A stretch of 64,000 bases of DNA from Riptortus pedestris (GCA_019009955.1 CM032228.1:127777001-127841000); one strand, 5' to 3'. Shown: positions 11,907 through 24,553, counted from the first letter of the stretch. Notes: generated by a model from the letters alone, not told the origin. Translations and numbers: made by a program.

Positions 11907-11929
11907 TTTTTTTTTTTTTTTTTTTTTTT

Positions 11930-11990
<61 letters not shown>
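11907..11990. repeat. Poly(T) joined to (GA)n
   Basis: A run of about 25 T is followed directly by (GA)n of nearly 60 bases. A purine-only strand of this length can form triplex DNA. No gene evidence nearby. Confidence 0.95.
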
Positions 11991-11994
<4 letters not shown>

Positions 11995-12331
11995 AATAAA
12001 CCTAATTTATTTATTTAGCACATTTGTGTCCTCGAACTCTGCAGTTGCTTAGTTCCTGGGGTACCCTTATGGGGACGCCAATGAGTGATGCTTTAAGTTA
12101 ATTTCCTATTTACTTAAGGTACCTTAAGTTATTAAGCACAATAACCTTAAGTTTCCTGCTTTTTAAGATTGCAATGAATAGAACAAATTCGTAGTATTAG
12201 TTTTTTATAAAACTGAATTCCCATATTGAACATTTTCACCAGTGATATATATTTTTGGACTCAATTGTGAACTTATTTTTAGTAGTTTTTATAATATATT
12301 TGCAACTAAAAACGTTTTATTACCAGCTTAG

Positions 12332-12487
12332 GTTCTTCAACAGTTGCAAATGAAGTAATAAAAGAAAACATAATTGTTAACACTACAGGTGCTGTAATAT
12401 CCACAAATTATATTTCAGTGATATACAAGCCTCGAGAGGTAACATCGATTTTAGCAGGACCTATTTTTGTATGTGGCAAAACAAGAG
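12332..12487 (+). CDS. Gene A exon c: first half of GAF-like domain 1
   Basis: The frame reads SSTVANEVIKEN, then a beta-rich stretch and SILAGPIFVCGKTRG before a strong GTAACA donor. The pattern small residue-P-hydrophobic-G followed by G-V-I-E-L across the next junction is the typical core of GAF domains, where a middle beta-strand is followed by the strand carrying the VIGVLEL-type motif. Phase 1 at the 3' end matches exon d. The intron before it, about 6.4 kb, contains two hAT elements. Confidence 0.8.
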
Positions 12488-13079
12488 GTAACAACTATGT
12501 ACTGTATGAATTATATTATTTATTTTTGAAATCTGAGCTAATCATATGAAACGTATGGCTTTTAAGTGATTCATAGGTGGAATTTCTTGGATTTGGAGTA
12601 TTTCATAACAGTAATATATAAATAACTGAATACACATATAAATAACTAGCTGATATAATGTTTGCTCGGGAAACCTTCGGGGTCATTTCAGCCCCGATAT
12701 AACCAACTTCTTGATGAATAAATGAAAATGACTTCCCTCATCACTCTTTAAAACACCGTGGACAACATAAATTCATGATGATATTTATAACTATTCCTAA
12801 AATATTTACTTTTCTTCCCCTTTTATGGTTTCTTTTTATATATTGTTACATTATATCGCAAACACTGTTAATTCAATAGCGGTAGTTGGATACACATTTC
12901 CTGGAACAAATGAGTTTCCTTCAAGAGAGTCATAAGCTTTTTTACATGTTCGTCGATTTGATACGTGAACGACTTTGTTGAATTTAGGTTTTTTGGTTAA
13001 TGGATTCTATGTACAGTTGCCGTGCTTTTCTTTTCTCTGATTAGCTTGTGGATGAAATCCCTAAACCTCTAGTATTCGG

Positions 13080-13690
13080 CGGCATCTTCCATTTTCTTCG
13101 CTCTCTTGAATTTACTAATCTGAGCCTTTTTTTGGTTGCCAACCGCAATGACGCAATCCTTATCCCAGCAAGGTAATTTTGTTATAGTTATGATTTTGAC
13201 TTTGGGGCCACTTTTTCCAGCTGCTGTTAAGATAATATCTTTAGATTAGTCTAGCATTCCATTAATTGAAGTAGTGGAATTTTAGGAGTCATGGATGCTC
13301 TCAATACTAGATTCAATTAAAGATCTATTAAGTTTCCAATTCGCGTCACAAAATCTCCATCTGCCACCTAGGGTATTTTCTTTCATGAGGGTTTGCATTT
13401 TAATTGGGAAATGATCGCTACCGTATAAGGAGTCTCTGACTTCCTTTGCAGCTTGATGTAAACCGGCTGTCACATAAAGTGATATCGAATGCTGAGAAAG
13501 ATGATGTTGAAGAAATGAAGTAGGTGCTTGAATCACTGTTTAGTAAAGAAATGTGGTTATTATTTCTAAAATCAGTCATAAGGGATTTCGGTATGGGATT
13601 TTGATCACAGGCGATTAAGAAAGGGCGAGGGAGTTGCTCTACTAGTTTTTGGAGATCGACAAAAGTCAATTAAAGGTTTGGAGGAATTTA
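13080..13690 (-). pseudogene. Non-LTR retrotransposon endonuclease fragment (Jockey/R1-like)
   Basis: On the - strand, two frames give consecutive pieces: DLQKLVEQLPRPFLIACD, LLNSDSSTYFISSTSSFSAF and DITLCDSRFTSS, then LYGSDHFPIKMQTLMKEN and WKLNRSLI, then further downstream LPCWDKDCVIAVGNQKKAQI. D-x-N-like, S-x-S-A-x-D and G-S-D-H-x-P are the C-terminal motifs of the APE endonuclease of LINEs (GSDHFPI holds the catalytic His). Frameshifts around 13440 and 13280 separate the parts; the RT is absent. Confidence 0.7.
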
Positions 13691-14077
13691 TAGGCTGCAA
13701 AGGACTAAGAGGTCGGGTGTGTATATGTGTTCTGCAACAGCTTCTAATCTAGTATTCAGCAAATATTAAGAGAGTTATTCGCACTTCCATCTATTCAGCC
13801 TTCAGTAAACCCCCATCTTCAACACATCGAAATTTTACTTAGAAATAGAGAATATATAGTGAGATCAGATCACTAGTGTGTCATACCAGTATGTAGGAAC
13901 CCTGCTTAGTTTAAGCAGCCCCTGCGCGGTGGACATTTTTGATGTTAAAGATGTTTCAAACACAGAAATGAAACAAAAAATCACATTTTGATATATAAAT
14001 ATGAATATTAAAAAAAAGATTTTAATCCTGTTTCAAGATTATCCATTCAATTCTTTTAATATTTTATATTTTTTTAG

Positions 14078-14211
14078 GAGTAATAGAGTTAATTAATAAG
14101 TACGACACTTCCTCCTTCACAGAAAGAGATATACTGATTTTACAAAATGTTACGGCCTTTTATGAATTTATAATCTCTAAGCATGTGCTGGAGAAGCAAG
14201 TGCTTAATTTG
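14078..14211 (+). CDS. Gene A exon d: second half of GAF-like domain 1
   Basis: After a pyrimidine-rich acceptor (TTTTTTTAG) the frame reads GVIELINKYDTSSFTERDIL, then helical LQNVTAFYEFIISKHVLEK, and ends at a near-consensus GTGAGT donor. G-V-I-E-L-I-N-K followed by F-T-E-R-D is one of the most recognisable GAF signatures, as in phosphodiesterases and phytochrome-like proteins: the last strand, then the C-terminal helix that packs in the dimer. This is the best evidence for the domain call. Confidence 0.88.
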
Positions 14212-14286
14212 GTGAGTATATGAAACATGCAAAAATGGTATCGCCGTTTTTTAATTTACCACTGAAAATTGTTAGTAAAAAAAAGT

Positions 14287-14825
14287 AGAGAACGTCCGCC
14301 AGTCAGGGACTAAACGAAGCAGATTTCCCAATTTCTGGCAAGACACATTATTCTGATTGAAAACAAGAAAGTACGAATTACTCGCTAAATATTTGAGTTG
14401 TCCTATTGGATAAAACAAACAACAATTTTAGATCATCAGTTGTTTAACTAGATTGGTTCAATAACATTTTATGATACGTCTCATAATCGCGGAGATATTT
14501 TGACCCCCCCCCCCCCCATTACTGGTCTGATTTCAGCCAATAATAAAAATGATATCGCACTATAAAGGTCTCTTGAAAACAATATTTGGTATTTATGTTT
14601 AAAATAAAGACGTTCTTAATATAACAGCTTATTGTTAATATGACATGAGTAGGGTTTATCTGAAGGCTAAAAACTAAAAAATCCAAATATTTCGGTTAAT
14701 ATTCATGTTAGAGAAAATATGTATGTAACAACATTTATAGGCGATTAAATTCGAAATTCGCTTCATAACTACAATCTCTTTAGCTGAGTTTCCTTAAGGG
14801 TTATCTGCTAAAGGAGCCCCCTTGC
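14287..14825 (-). mobile_element. Family A element, reversed, lacking the (TA)n core
   Basis: Begins with CGTCCGCCAGTCAGGGACTA, AAGCAGATTTCCC and ends TTTCCTTAAGGGTTATCTGCTAAAGG. The interior has the C(10) run and AACAATATTTGGTATTTATG. The part with the (TA)n and the CTCTAGCGGTCGC block is deleted. A lone right end of the same family sits at 13900-13945 on the + strand. Confidence 0.75.
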
Positions 14826-15148
14826 TATTGGTAGGATACTTCTTTGATGACTATTGTGAGAAGTAGATACTTTACTGACCATGTAGCACATTGCATTGAC
14901 TCCCAGCATTGCGAACGGCCCTCGAACTTTAATCTTCTCAATGCTTTGATAGAGCCAAGTATAAATTATATAATACTACAGTTCACTAGTGCAAGTTTTC
15001 ATTTATAGGCGATGTAGATTGAACTCCGCTGTTTAGTGTCAATGAGTAAAAATTGCTTACTATTAAAGAATTTAATTGTTCATTTAAATGCCAATGATAA
15101 TTAAATGTCGTAAATTATGCCATTAATAAAATACGTTTATTATTTTAG

Positions 15149-15295
15149 GACAACCTGTTGGCTTACCGACACGACACAATGATTTATCACTTGAAGCCGT
15201 GTGTTAAGAACTTGAAGCTACTAGGTTCACTTACAAGTGACCGTACTTCTCAAAGGTTATTGTTTAAATGTCAAATTGGTACTAATTTTCCTGAT
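15149..15295 (+). CDS. Gene A exon e: linker between the GAF modules
   Basis: Forty-nine codons in phase 0 from a TATTTTAG acceptor to a GTATAT donor, starting DNLLAYRHDTMIYHLKPCVK. The donor sits at the edge of a long (TA)n tract that belongs to a Helitron array, so the 3' end is less certain; an earlier GTTATT at 15255 is an alternative. The 9.5-kb intron that follows is almost wholly made of Helitrons, family A elements and SINE fragments. Confidence 0.65.
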
Positions 15296-15306
15296 GTATA
15301 TATCTA

Positions 15307-15356
<50 letters not shown>

Positions 15357-15365
<9 letters not shown>

Positions 15366-17308
15366 GTAACCTCTGTTTGTACATTGATTTTTTTCGCGAA
15401 ATTTCACGATAACTTTTTGTTTCACATGGCATAGACACCATAACTACATTTTGTTTCTTTCGTGTCTGTTTGTTTGTTTATTTGTTTGTTTGTTTGTTAC
15501 CTTTTCACGCATAAACGGCTGAACCGAATTTTATGAAACTTGGTATGTATATTACTACTAGCCCATCCTAGACTTTAGGCTATATTAATATTCTCTAAGA
15601 CGAACAGGAGTGGGGGTTATAAGGGAGGCCTGAAATTAAAAATAGCGATATTTCGATTCCTATTGCTTTTTCAGCAAATATGCACATAACAAAAGTTGTT
15701 TATTTTGTAATTTAAAGTAACTTTTGTTATATGCACTTTTGACGTATACGGAAGCATAAATGAGTTATACGCTATAAACTAAAGCGGGAGTCCACAATTT
15801 TATTTGGCACTAAAGACTAAACCGAATTAAACCAAACTCGGTATGTGAATTAGTACTAACGCCTTCATTATAATATGCCATACTAACATTTCTAGGGACG
15901 GGCAGGAGTGGGGTTTGTAAGGGAGGCCTGAAATTAACAGTAGTGATATTTTGTTTCCTATTGGTTTTTCGACAAACATGCACATAACAAAAGTAGTTTA
16001 TTTTTCTATTTAAAGTAACTTTTGTTTTATTCACTTTTGTCGTATAGAAAAGTATAAACGAGATATACACTAAAATCTAAAGCGGGAGCCAACAATTTTG
16101 TTGGGCACTAACGATTGAACCGAACTTAGCAAAACTCGGAGTGTGAATTAGCATTAATTCTTCCATGATTATAAGCTATATGAAAAATTTTAGGTTCAAA
16201 GGGGAGTGGGGATTATAAGAGAGGCTGAAATGAAAAACTCGGTTTTTCTATTTTCTATTTGTTTTTCGGCAAACATGCACATAACAAAAGTGTTTTACTT
16301 TGTTATTTAGAGTAACTTATGTGTGCATTCACTTTTGTCGTAAAATGAAGTAAAAACGGGATATACGCTAAACGGGAGTCAATAATTATATTAGTACTCA
16401 TTTAAGGGGTTTTAATAAATGAATACTATGACAAATGATGTTATGTTTTCGTCTTATATGATAGTTCAAAGTATGATTCGGATTAGTGAGGTATAAATCT
16501 TCGTCACCCCCTCCTCATTTATTTATTTTTCCTAGAAAATAGCTTTGTTATTTATTTCCAATAGAAATATAAACTATAAGAGCATTTCCATTATTTAATT
16601 TGTATAATGTACCTTGATGTTATTGAAACAAATATGCGCTACCATAATAATTAAACGTTAATGGTAATGTCATTATGACAAAAAACAATATGCGTTTAAA
16701 CAATATGCGTATATGATATGATATTTTCAGGGTACCTCTATTATTTCATTCCATCCAGTAGATAAATTATTAAAATAATGTTGTGAATCAATAATTTAAG
16801 TAGAAGAATTTTGAGAAGTCTCATGCGGGAGCGGAAGATGAATGGAGCCTTACTAGATAATTGAGTTTACTAATTTCCCGTCTGGCATTACTGAAAGTAG
16901 TTTCCAGTGTGATTCACTATTACAAATATAATCTTACGTGCAAAAACTTTGCCTAATATTATATGAGCTCGGATTGGCTTTTGAAAGGAAATATGTTCAT
17001 TATAGATGATATTTAATTGTAATAAATGCTACCCATGATTATGGTTTGAATTACGAGTATTGAAAAAAGGTGAGTCAAAAAGTGTAAAGGGATAGATTAG
17101 GAACATATTTTCATTTATTCTTCAAAACTATCCTAACTAACTATTCTATTATATCAATCCCCTGAAGTTACCCTTCAGGGTTAGCTATTTCGGAAAACCA
17201 TTACGTCTTGGATGGAAGTGTAATTGTACACATTGAAGTCTTGCTATCAAAATACCATCATTAAAAGGCAACAATGATTTCCCGGGCATCGCCGGGTACC
17301 TTAGCTAG
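15357..17308 (+). mobile_element. Family B Helitron-like element, long form (about 1.95 kb)
   Basis: 5' end AAATTGTAACCTCTGTTTGT at the border of a 60-bp (TA)n, several internal modules, a unique-looking central part (16380-17240, e.g. TTATGTTTTCGTCTTATATG), and the 3' end TTTCCCGGGCATCGCCGGGTACC TTAGCTAG (in parts). No Rep/helicase motif seen. The central part recurs inverted at 18720-19370 and again near 20640-21060, so it belongs to the element. Confidence 0.8.
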
Positions 17309-17316
17309 TATATATA

Positions 17317-18512
17317 TAAAATTGTAACCTCTGTCTGTACATTGATTTTTTTCGCGAAATTTCGCGATAACTTTTCATTTCACATGTCATAGACACCATA
17401 ACTCCATTTTGTTTCTTTCGTGTCTGTTTGTTTGTTTATTTGTTTGCTTGTTTGTTACCTTTTCACGCATAAACGGCTGAACCGAATTTTATGAAACTTG
17501 GTATGTATATTACTACTAACCCAACTTAGACTTTAGGCTATATTAATTTTCACTGAGACGAACAGGAGTGGGGGTTATAAGGGAGACCTGAAATTAAAAA
17601 TAGCGATATTTCGTTTCCTATTGGTTTTTTGGCAAATATGAACATAACAAAAGTTGGATTTGTTAATAATAAAATTAATTTTTTTATGTAAGACTTCAAT
17701 GTACTCCATATTGTCATATTTCCCGCTTCCTGTGCATTATGCGTTCATTTAAATTATTAAGGACAAAATATTATAATAATATATTATAATTTGAATTAAT
17801 TTTTCCAGGTGAGGTACCTGGTAGTTCATATTGAAAAGAATTGTTGAGCAAATTTCTCTAAATAACAAAATAAACAACTTTTGTTATGTGCATATTTGCC
17901 GAAACCCCAATAAGAAACGAAATATCACTATTATTAATTTCAGGCCTCCCTTATAACCCCCACTCCTGCCCGTCCCTAGAAATATTAGTATGGCTTATTA
18001 TAAGGAAGGCGTTAGTGCTAATGCACATACCGAGTTTTATTTATTTCGGTTGGGTCTTTTGTCCCAATTAAAATTGTTCACTTCCGCTATAGGTTTTAGC
18101 GTATATCTCGTTTATAATTCGGTATAAGAAAAAAAGGTATATAACAAAAGTTACTCTAAATAACAAAATAAACAACTTCTGTTATGTGCATAGTTGCCGA
18201 AAAAGAATAGGAAACGAAATATCGCTATTTTTAATTTCAGGCTTCCCTTATAACCCCCACTCCTGATCGTCTCAGAGGATATTATTATACCCTAAAGTCT
18301 AAGTTGGGTTAGTAGTAATATACATACAAAGTTTCATAAAATTCGGTTCAGCCGTTTATGCGTGAAAAGGTAACAAACAAACAAACAAACAAATAAACAA
18401 ACAAACATACAGACACCAAAGAAACAAAATGCAGTTATGGTGTCTATGACATGTGAAACGAAAAGTTATCGTGAAATTTCGCGAAAAAAATCAATGTACA
18501 GACAGAGGTTAC
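17317..18512. mobile_element. Foldback composite of two family B 5' ends
   Basis: Begins AAATTGTAACCTCTGTCTGT (forward 5' end) and finishes GACAGAGGTTACAATTTTAT (the same 5' end inverted). The forward part runs to about 17655 and the inverted part from there on, so neither hairpin end is present. It is the centre of the larger palindrome 15357-20374. Confidence 0.75.
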
Positions 18513-18543
18513 AATTTTATACATATATAGATATATACATATA

Positions 18544-20367
18544 CTAGCTCAGATACCCGGCTTCGCCCGGGAATTCATTTGAGGCTGAATGGTGATGGTA
18601 TTTTTTTGGCAAGGCTTTACTTTGCAAACTATTTTGACATTTACCCATCCCAGTTTTAAGGGTTTATACCCGTTGTTGGCATTTTTTAATACTAAAATTA
18701 ATTTTTTATGTAAGACTTCAGTGTTCAAACCATAATCATGGGTAGCATTTATTACAATTAAATATCATCTATAATGAACATATTTCCTTTCAACAGCCAA
18801 TCCGAGCTCACATAGTATAGACAAAGTTTTGCACGTAAGATTATATTTGTAATAGTGAATCTCACTGGAAATCGCTTCCAGGAATGCCAGACGGGAAATT
18901 AACTGGTCCCGTCATCTTCCGCTCCCGCATGAGATTTCTCAACATTCTTCTACTTATATTATTGATGCAAAACATTATTTTATAATTTATCTACCGGATG
19001 GAATTAAATAATAGTGGTAATCTGAAAATATCATATCGAGTTTAAACGCATATTGTTTTTTGTCATAATGACATTACCATTAACGTTTAATTGTTATTAT
19101 ATTAGATATTTGTTTCAATAACTTCAAGGTACATTAGAGAAATTAAATAATGGAAATGCTCTTATAGTTTATATTTCTATTGGAAATAAATAACAAAGTT
19201 ATTTTCTAGGAAAAATAAATAAATGAGGAGGGGATGACGAAGATTTATAACCTCACTAATCCGAATCATACTTTGAACTATCATATAAGACGAAAACATA
19301 ACATCATTAGTCATAATATTCATTTATTAAAACCCCTTAAATAAGTACTAATATAATTATTGACTCCCGCTTAGCGTATATCCCGTGTTTACCTCATTTT
19401 ACGACAAAAGTGAATTCACACAAAAGTTACTCTAAATAACAAAGTAAACAACTTTTGTTATGTGCACGTTTGCCGAAAAACAAATAGAAAATAAAAAAGC
19501 GAGTTTTTCATTTCAACCTCTCTTATAATCCCCACTCCCCTTTGAACCTAAAATTTTTAATATAGCTTATAATCATGGAAGAATTAATGCTTATTCACAT
19601 ACCGAGTTTTGCTAAGTTCGGTTCAATCGTTAGTGCCCAACAAAATTGTTGGCTCCCGCTTTAGATTTTAGTGTATATCTCGTTTATACTTTTCTATACG
19701 ACAAAAGTGAATATAACAAAAGTTACTGAAAATAACAAAATAAACAACTTTTGTCATGTGCATGTTTGTCGAAAAACCAATAGGAAACAAAATATCACTA
19801 CTGTTAATTTCAGGCCTCCCTTACAAACCCCACTCCTGCTCGTCCATAGAAATGTTGGTAGGGCTTATGATAAATAAGGCGTCAACACTAATAAACATAC
19901 CGAGTTATATTTAGTTCGGTTGAGTCTTTTTAGCCCAATAAAATTAATGACTCCCGGTATAGTTTTTAGCTTATAACTCATTTATACTTCGGCTTACGAC
20001 AAAAGTGTATATAACAAAAGTTACTCTAAATAACAAAATAAACAACTTTTGTTATGTGCATATTTGCCGAAAAACCAATAGGAAACGAAATATCGCTATT
20101 TTTAATTTCAGGCCTCCCTTATAACCCCCACTGCTGTTCCTCTCAGAGGATATTAATATAGCCTAAAGTCTAAGTTGGGTTAGTAGTAATATACATACCA
20201 AGTTTCATAAAATTCGGTTCAGCCGTTTATGCGTGAAAAGGTAACAAACAAACAAACAAACAAACAGACACCAAAGAAACAAAATGCAGTTATGGTGTCT
20301 ATGACATGTGAAACGAAAAGTTATCGTGAAATTTCGCGAAAAAAATCAATGTACAGACAGAGGTTAC

Positions 20368-20374
<7 letters not shown>
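18544..20374 (-). mobile_element. Family B Helitron-like element, reversed long form
   Basis: Starts CTAGCTCAGATACCCGGCTT, CGCCCGGGAATTCATTTGAG (inverted hairpin end), then the central part (AACCTCACTAATCCGAATCA near 19250) and the modules, and ends ACAGAGGTTACAATTTTATA. It is the inverted counterpart of 15357-17308 with good similarity across most of its length. Confidence 0.82.
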
Positions 20375-20398
<24 letters not shown>

Positions 20399-22503
20399 CT
20401 AGCTAAGGTACCCGGCTTCGCCCGGGAATTCATTTGAGACTGAATGATGATGGTATTTTTTTGGTAAGCCTTTAGTTTGCACAGTATTTTGACATTTCCC
20501 CGTCCCAGTGTTTAGGGTCCATACCCGTCGATGCTGTGCGCATAGTATTTTTTTGGGCAAGGCTTCAAAGTTTACTACACTTCCCGTCTGGGCGTATGGT
20601 TTTCCCGTGAGGGTCAGGCAGGCGACTCATAAATGAGAAATTTTACTGTTGAAGAATAAATAAAAATGTGTTCCTAATCTATCCCTTTCCACTTTTTAAG
20701 TCTCCTTTTTGAATACTTAAAATCATAGTCATGGATTGCATTTATTACAATTAAATATATAATTAAACTTATTTCCCGTCAAATACCAATCCGAGCACAT
20801 GTAGTTTAAGCATAGTTTTATACATTATCTTATATTCGTAATAGCATAATAGCAGAGCTCAGTGGAAATCACTTCCAGGAATGGCAGCGTTTCACTGGAA
20901 ATAGGATAACTCAATTAACTGTTTAGGCTCCTGTGATCTTCCGGTCCAGCATGAGTTCTAAACACCATGTTTTTCTTAAATTATTGATTCAGAGTATTAT
21001 TTTAATAATTTATCTACCTGACAGAATTAAATAATAGTATTACCCTAAAAATAATTTCATTCACTAACTATTGTTATGTGCATATTTATCGAAAAATCAA
21101 TGGAAAACGAAATATCGCTATTTTTCATTTCAGGCCTCCCCTACAACACCCCCCCCACTCCTGTTTGAACCTAAAAATTTTAATATAGCATATAATCATG
21201 GAAGAATTAATGATAATTCACATACCGAGTTTTTTTTTTAAGTTCGGTTCAATCGTTAGTGCCCAACAAAATTATAGGCTCCATATGTAGTTTTAAGAGT
21301 ATATCTCGTTTATACTTCATTATACGACGATAGTGTATATAATAAATTTTTCTCTAAATAACAAAATAAACAACATTTGTTAAGTGCATATTTCCGGAAA
21401 CTCCAATAGGAAACGAAATATCACTATTTTTAATTTCAGACCACCCTTAAACTTCACTTCCGCTATAGGTTTTAGCGTATATCTCGTTTATAATTCGGTA
21501 TACTAAAAAAGTGTATATGACAAAAGTTACTCTAAATAACAAAATAAACAACTTTTGTTATGTTCATATTTGCCGAAAAACCTATAGGAAACGAAATATC
21601 ACTATTTTTAATTTCTGGCTTCCCTTATAACTCCCACTCCTGGCTGTCCCTAGAAATGTTGGTATGGCTTGTTATAATGAAAGCGTTAGTGCTAATACAT
21701 ATACCGAGTTTTATTTATTTCGGTTAGGTCTATTGTCCCAAATAAAATTGTTGACTCCCGCTATAATTTTTAGCGTATAACGCATTTAAACTTCGGTATA
21801 CGACAAAAGTGTATATAATAAATGTTACTCCAAATAACAAAATAAACAACTTTTGTTATGTACATATTTGCCGAAACCCAATAGGAAACGAAATATCGCT
21901 ATTTTGAATTTCAGGCCTCCCTTATAACCCCCACTCCTGCCCGTTCCTAGAAATGTTGGTACGGCTTATTATAATGGAGGCATTAGTGCTAATACGCATA
22001 CCGAGTTTTATTTATTTCGGTTGGATCATTTGTCCCAAATAAAATTGTTCACTTCCGCTATAGGTTTTAGCGTATATCTCGTTTATAATTCGGTATACGA
22101 AAAAAGTGTATATAACAAAAGTTACTCTAAATAACAAAATAAACATTTTTTGTTATGTTCATATTTGCCGTAAAACCAATAGGAAACGAAATATAGCTAT
22201 TTTTAATTTCTGGCTTCCCTTATAACCCCCACTCCTGTTCGTCACAGAGGATATTAATATAGCCTAAAGTCTAAGTTGGGTTAGTAGTAATATACATACC
22301 AAGTTTCATAAAATTCGGTTCAGCCGTTTATGCGTGAAAAGGTAACAAACAAACAAACAAATAAACAAACAAACAAACAAACAAACAAACAAACAGACAC
22401 CAAAGAAACAAAATGCAGTTATGGTGTCTATGACATGTGAAACGAAAAGTTATCGTGAAATTTCGCGAAAAAAATCAATGTACAGACAGAGGTTACAATT
22501 TTA
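20399..22503 (-). mobile_element. Family B Helitron-like element, reversed long form, second in tandem
   Basis: Starts CTAGCTAAGGTACCCGGCTT, CGCCCGGGAATTCATTTGAG, only 24 bases of (TA)n after the previous element's 5' end; contains another version of the central part (CACTTTTTAAGTCTCCTTTT near 20690, ATTTCCCGTCAAATACCAAT near 20770), four modules, a (CAAA)n run at 22345-22395, and ends ACAGAGGTTACAATTTTATA. Confidence 0.82.
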
Positions 22504-22655
22504 TATATATATAGATATATATATATATATATATATATATCAAATGTGGGAGTCAAAAAATAAAGACGTCAAGGCTGATGGTAGCACTAAATCTAAACTA
22601 AGAACTATGAAGCGTAAAAAAGATAGCGCTGGAATGGATTATGCAATGAGAGCCT

Positions 22656-23330
22656 AAAAAAAGTCCGTCACGCAGGGGCTGCGTAAACTAAGCAGATTAC
22701 CCATGTGAAGTTTTACAATAGAGACATCTGCATACTGGTAACACAACACCGCGGTGATTAAATACAAACGGTAATGAGAAGTCTTTCAGTTAATTAAAAT
22801 AAATTCCCAACTGAAAAGGCTTCTGAATTGTAAGAATAATTTATATTTTAATATCTCAAATTATAGTAGTCCAAGAACTAAAGAAAGGCGGTGGCGGATG
22901 AACAGAACTTATTTGATAAATCTCACAACGTAACGAAGGTAAGGTAAGGTTAGAAACGACAGGTAAAGTTAGAAGAAGCTTCCACCTGAGCCGAGCAGTT
23001 ACGGAAACGGCCGACCTAATCCGAACTATACCCGACCACAGACTTCATAAAAATACAAATATCTCAGTTAATATTCAAGATAGAGAATAAATGTATATAA
23101 CAATATTTATAGTAAATTTAATTTGCAATAAGATTGGTTCTATACACTATTTCGATCCAATGCATAATAACGGAGATATTTTGAATTTTCGAAAATCCCC
23201 CCTCTAAACCGCACCTCCCTCTAGTCCGATTTCAGCCATTAACGAACATGATCTGTCTTTTTACATAAAACAGTAAATATCGAGTTTCGCAACGATCAAA
23301 CAAAAATTGCGACCGCTAGAGCGTTAACAG

Positions 23331-23398
<68 letters not shown>

Positions 23399-23520
23399 GA
23401 ACGGACCTCATTTTCGTCATCTCTTGGGTAGGTTCGACGGACATTTGAAGAAATTTTTAGAAAATCGCGTCATGATTACGACCTCAATAGCTGATTTCCC
23501 TTAAGTGAAACTGCTAAAAA
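22656..23520 (-). mobile_element. Family A element, full length, reversed (left member of a close inverted pair)
   Basis: AAAAAAAGTCCGTCACGCAG at the left edge, hairpin CGCAG/CTGCG, AAACTAAGCAGATT, the body with TCTCAGTTAATATTCAAGAT, a C-rich run, an interrupted (TA)n at 23336-23393, TAGGTTCGACGGACATTTGA, and AGCTGATTTCCCTTAAGTGAAACTGCTAAAAA at the right edge (in parts). Only about 20 bases separate it from the next, oppositely oriented copy. Confidence 0.88.
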
Positions 23521-23541
23521 TCAGCATTCTAAGGCTAATCA

Positions 23542-23665
23542 TTTTAGCAGATTTCCCTTAAGGGAAATCAGCTATTGAGGTCGTACTCATGACGCAATTT
23601 TCGAAAAATTTCTTCAAATGTCCATCGATCCTACCCAGGAATGACGAAAATGAAGTCCGTTCAAA

Positions 23666-23724
<59 letters not shown>

Positions 23725-24154
23725 CTGTTAACGCTCTAGCGGCCGCAATTTTTGTTTGATCGTTACCAACCTCGGGATATTATTGTTTTATGTAAAAAGG
23801 AAAATCAAGTTCGTTAACGGCTGAAATCGGACCAGTGGGAGGGGGGGGGTTTAGAGGGGGGATTTTCGAAAATTCGAAATATCTCCGTAACTATACTTCG
23901 GATCGAAAAATTGTATAGAACCAATCTTATTGAAAATTAAATTTACTATAAATATTGTTATATACATTTATTCTCTATCTTGAATATTAACCGAGATATA
24001 TGCATTTTTATTAAGTGTAACGGACGAGCTATGGTTCCCGCCAAAAGCTCGGCCGTTTCCGTAAACGTTCGGCACTCTTATGTAGATTTCTCTATTGTAT
24101 AACTTTACATGGGAGATGTGCTTAGTTTACGCAGCCCTTGCATGACGGACTTTT
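23542..24154 (+). mobile_element. Family A element, full length, forward (right member of the inverted pair)
   Basis: ATTTTAGCAGATTTCCCTTA begins the element and GCAGCCCTTGCATGACGGAC TTTTG ends it; a (TA)n tract at 23669-23720 and the TTTGTCTGTTAACGCTCTAG block lie between. It is shorter than the 47.4-kb copy because the AAAACTTC-rich right third is reduced. Together with 22656-23520 it forms a head-to-head palindrome of over 1.4 kb. Confidence 0.88.
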
Positions 24155-24336
24155 GTTTATGTGCTATTGTTGTTCTGCCTAGCTGTTAGTGTTTCGAGGG
24201 GTAGGAAATAAAAAATTTCAGACGGAAAACATGTCTATAGAACCAGTTTTGTTAATCATAAAAAGATCAGTAATTAATGCATTGGAACAGAGGTATTGGA
24301 TATAAATTGAAGTGCAATCAAACATTTTGTTTTTTT

Positions 24337-24498
24337 AAACCTAGAGGCGAGTTCGATTGCTGCATGAGCAATATGAATTTATTTATTGACAAACTTATTT
24401 AATAAAAGCCATAGTCCCACCCTGGCTTGGAATTGGTGATAACCAGTCCCAATTAGCCATAGTAGCACAATGTGGACGTTAATAAATAATAATATCCA
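24337..24498 (+). mobile_element. tRNA-derived SINE, 5'-truncated
   Basis: CGAGTTCGATTGCTGCATGA (B-box region), then CCCACCCTGGCTTGGAATTG, CCAGTCCCAATTAGCCATAG and the tail TGGACGTTAATAAATAATAA. It matches the full copy at 51132-51374. A second truncated copy in the opposite orientation follows at 24554-24650. Confidence 0.75.
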
Positions 24499-24553
24499 TT
24501 TTGTTTATTTAATTACGTAAATTGATCACATGGTGTCCTCATCATATTGTTTC

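Larger units (their letters stand above)
11100..12330. other. Gene A intron, no named element apart from microsatellites
   Basis: Holds the (TA)n and T/GA tracts; 12040-12170 contains CTTAAGGTACCTTAAG-like self-complementary text of unknown origin. No coding frame of interest. Confidence 0.5.
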
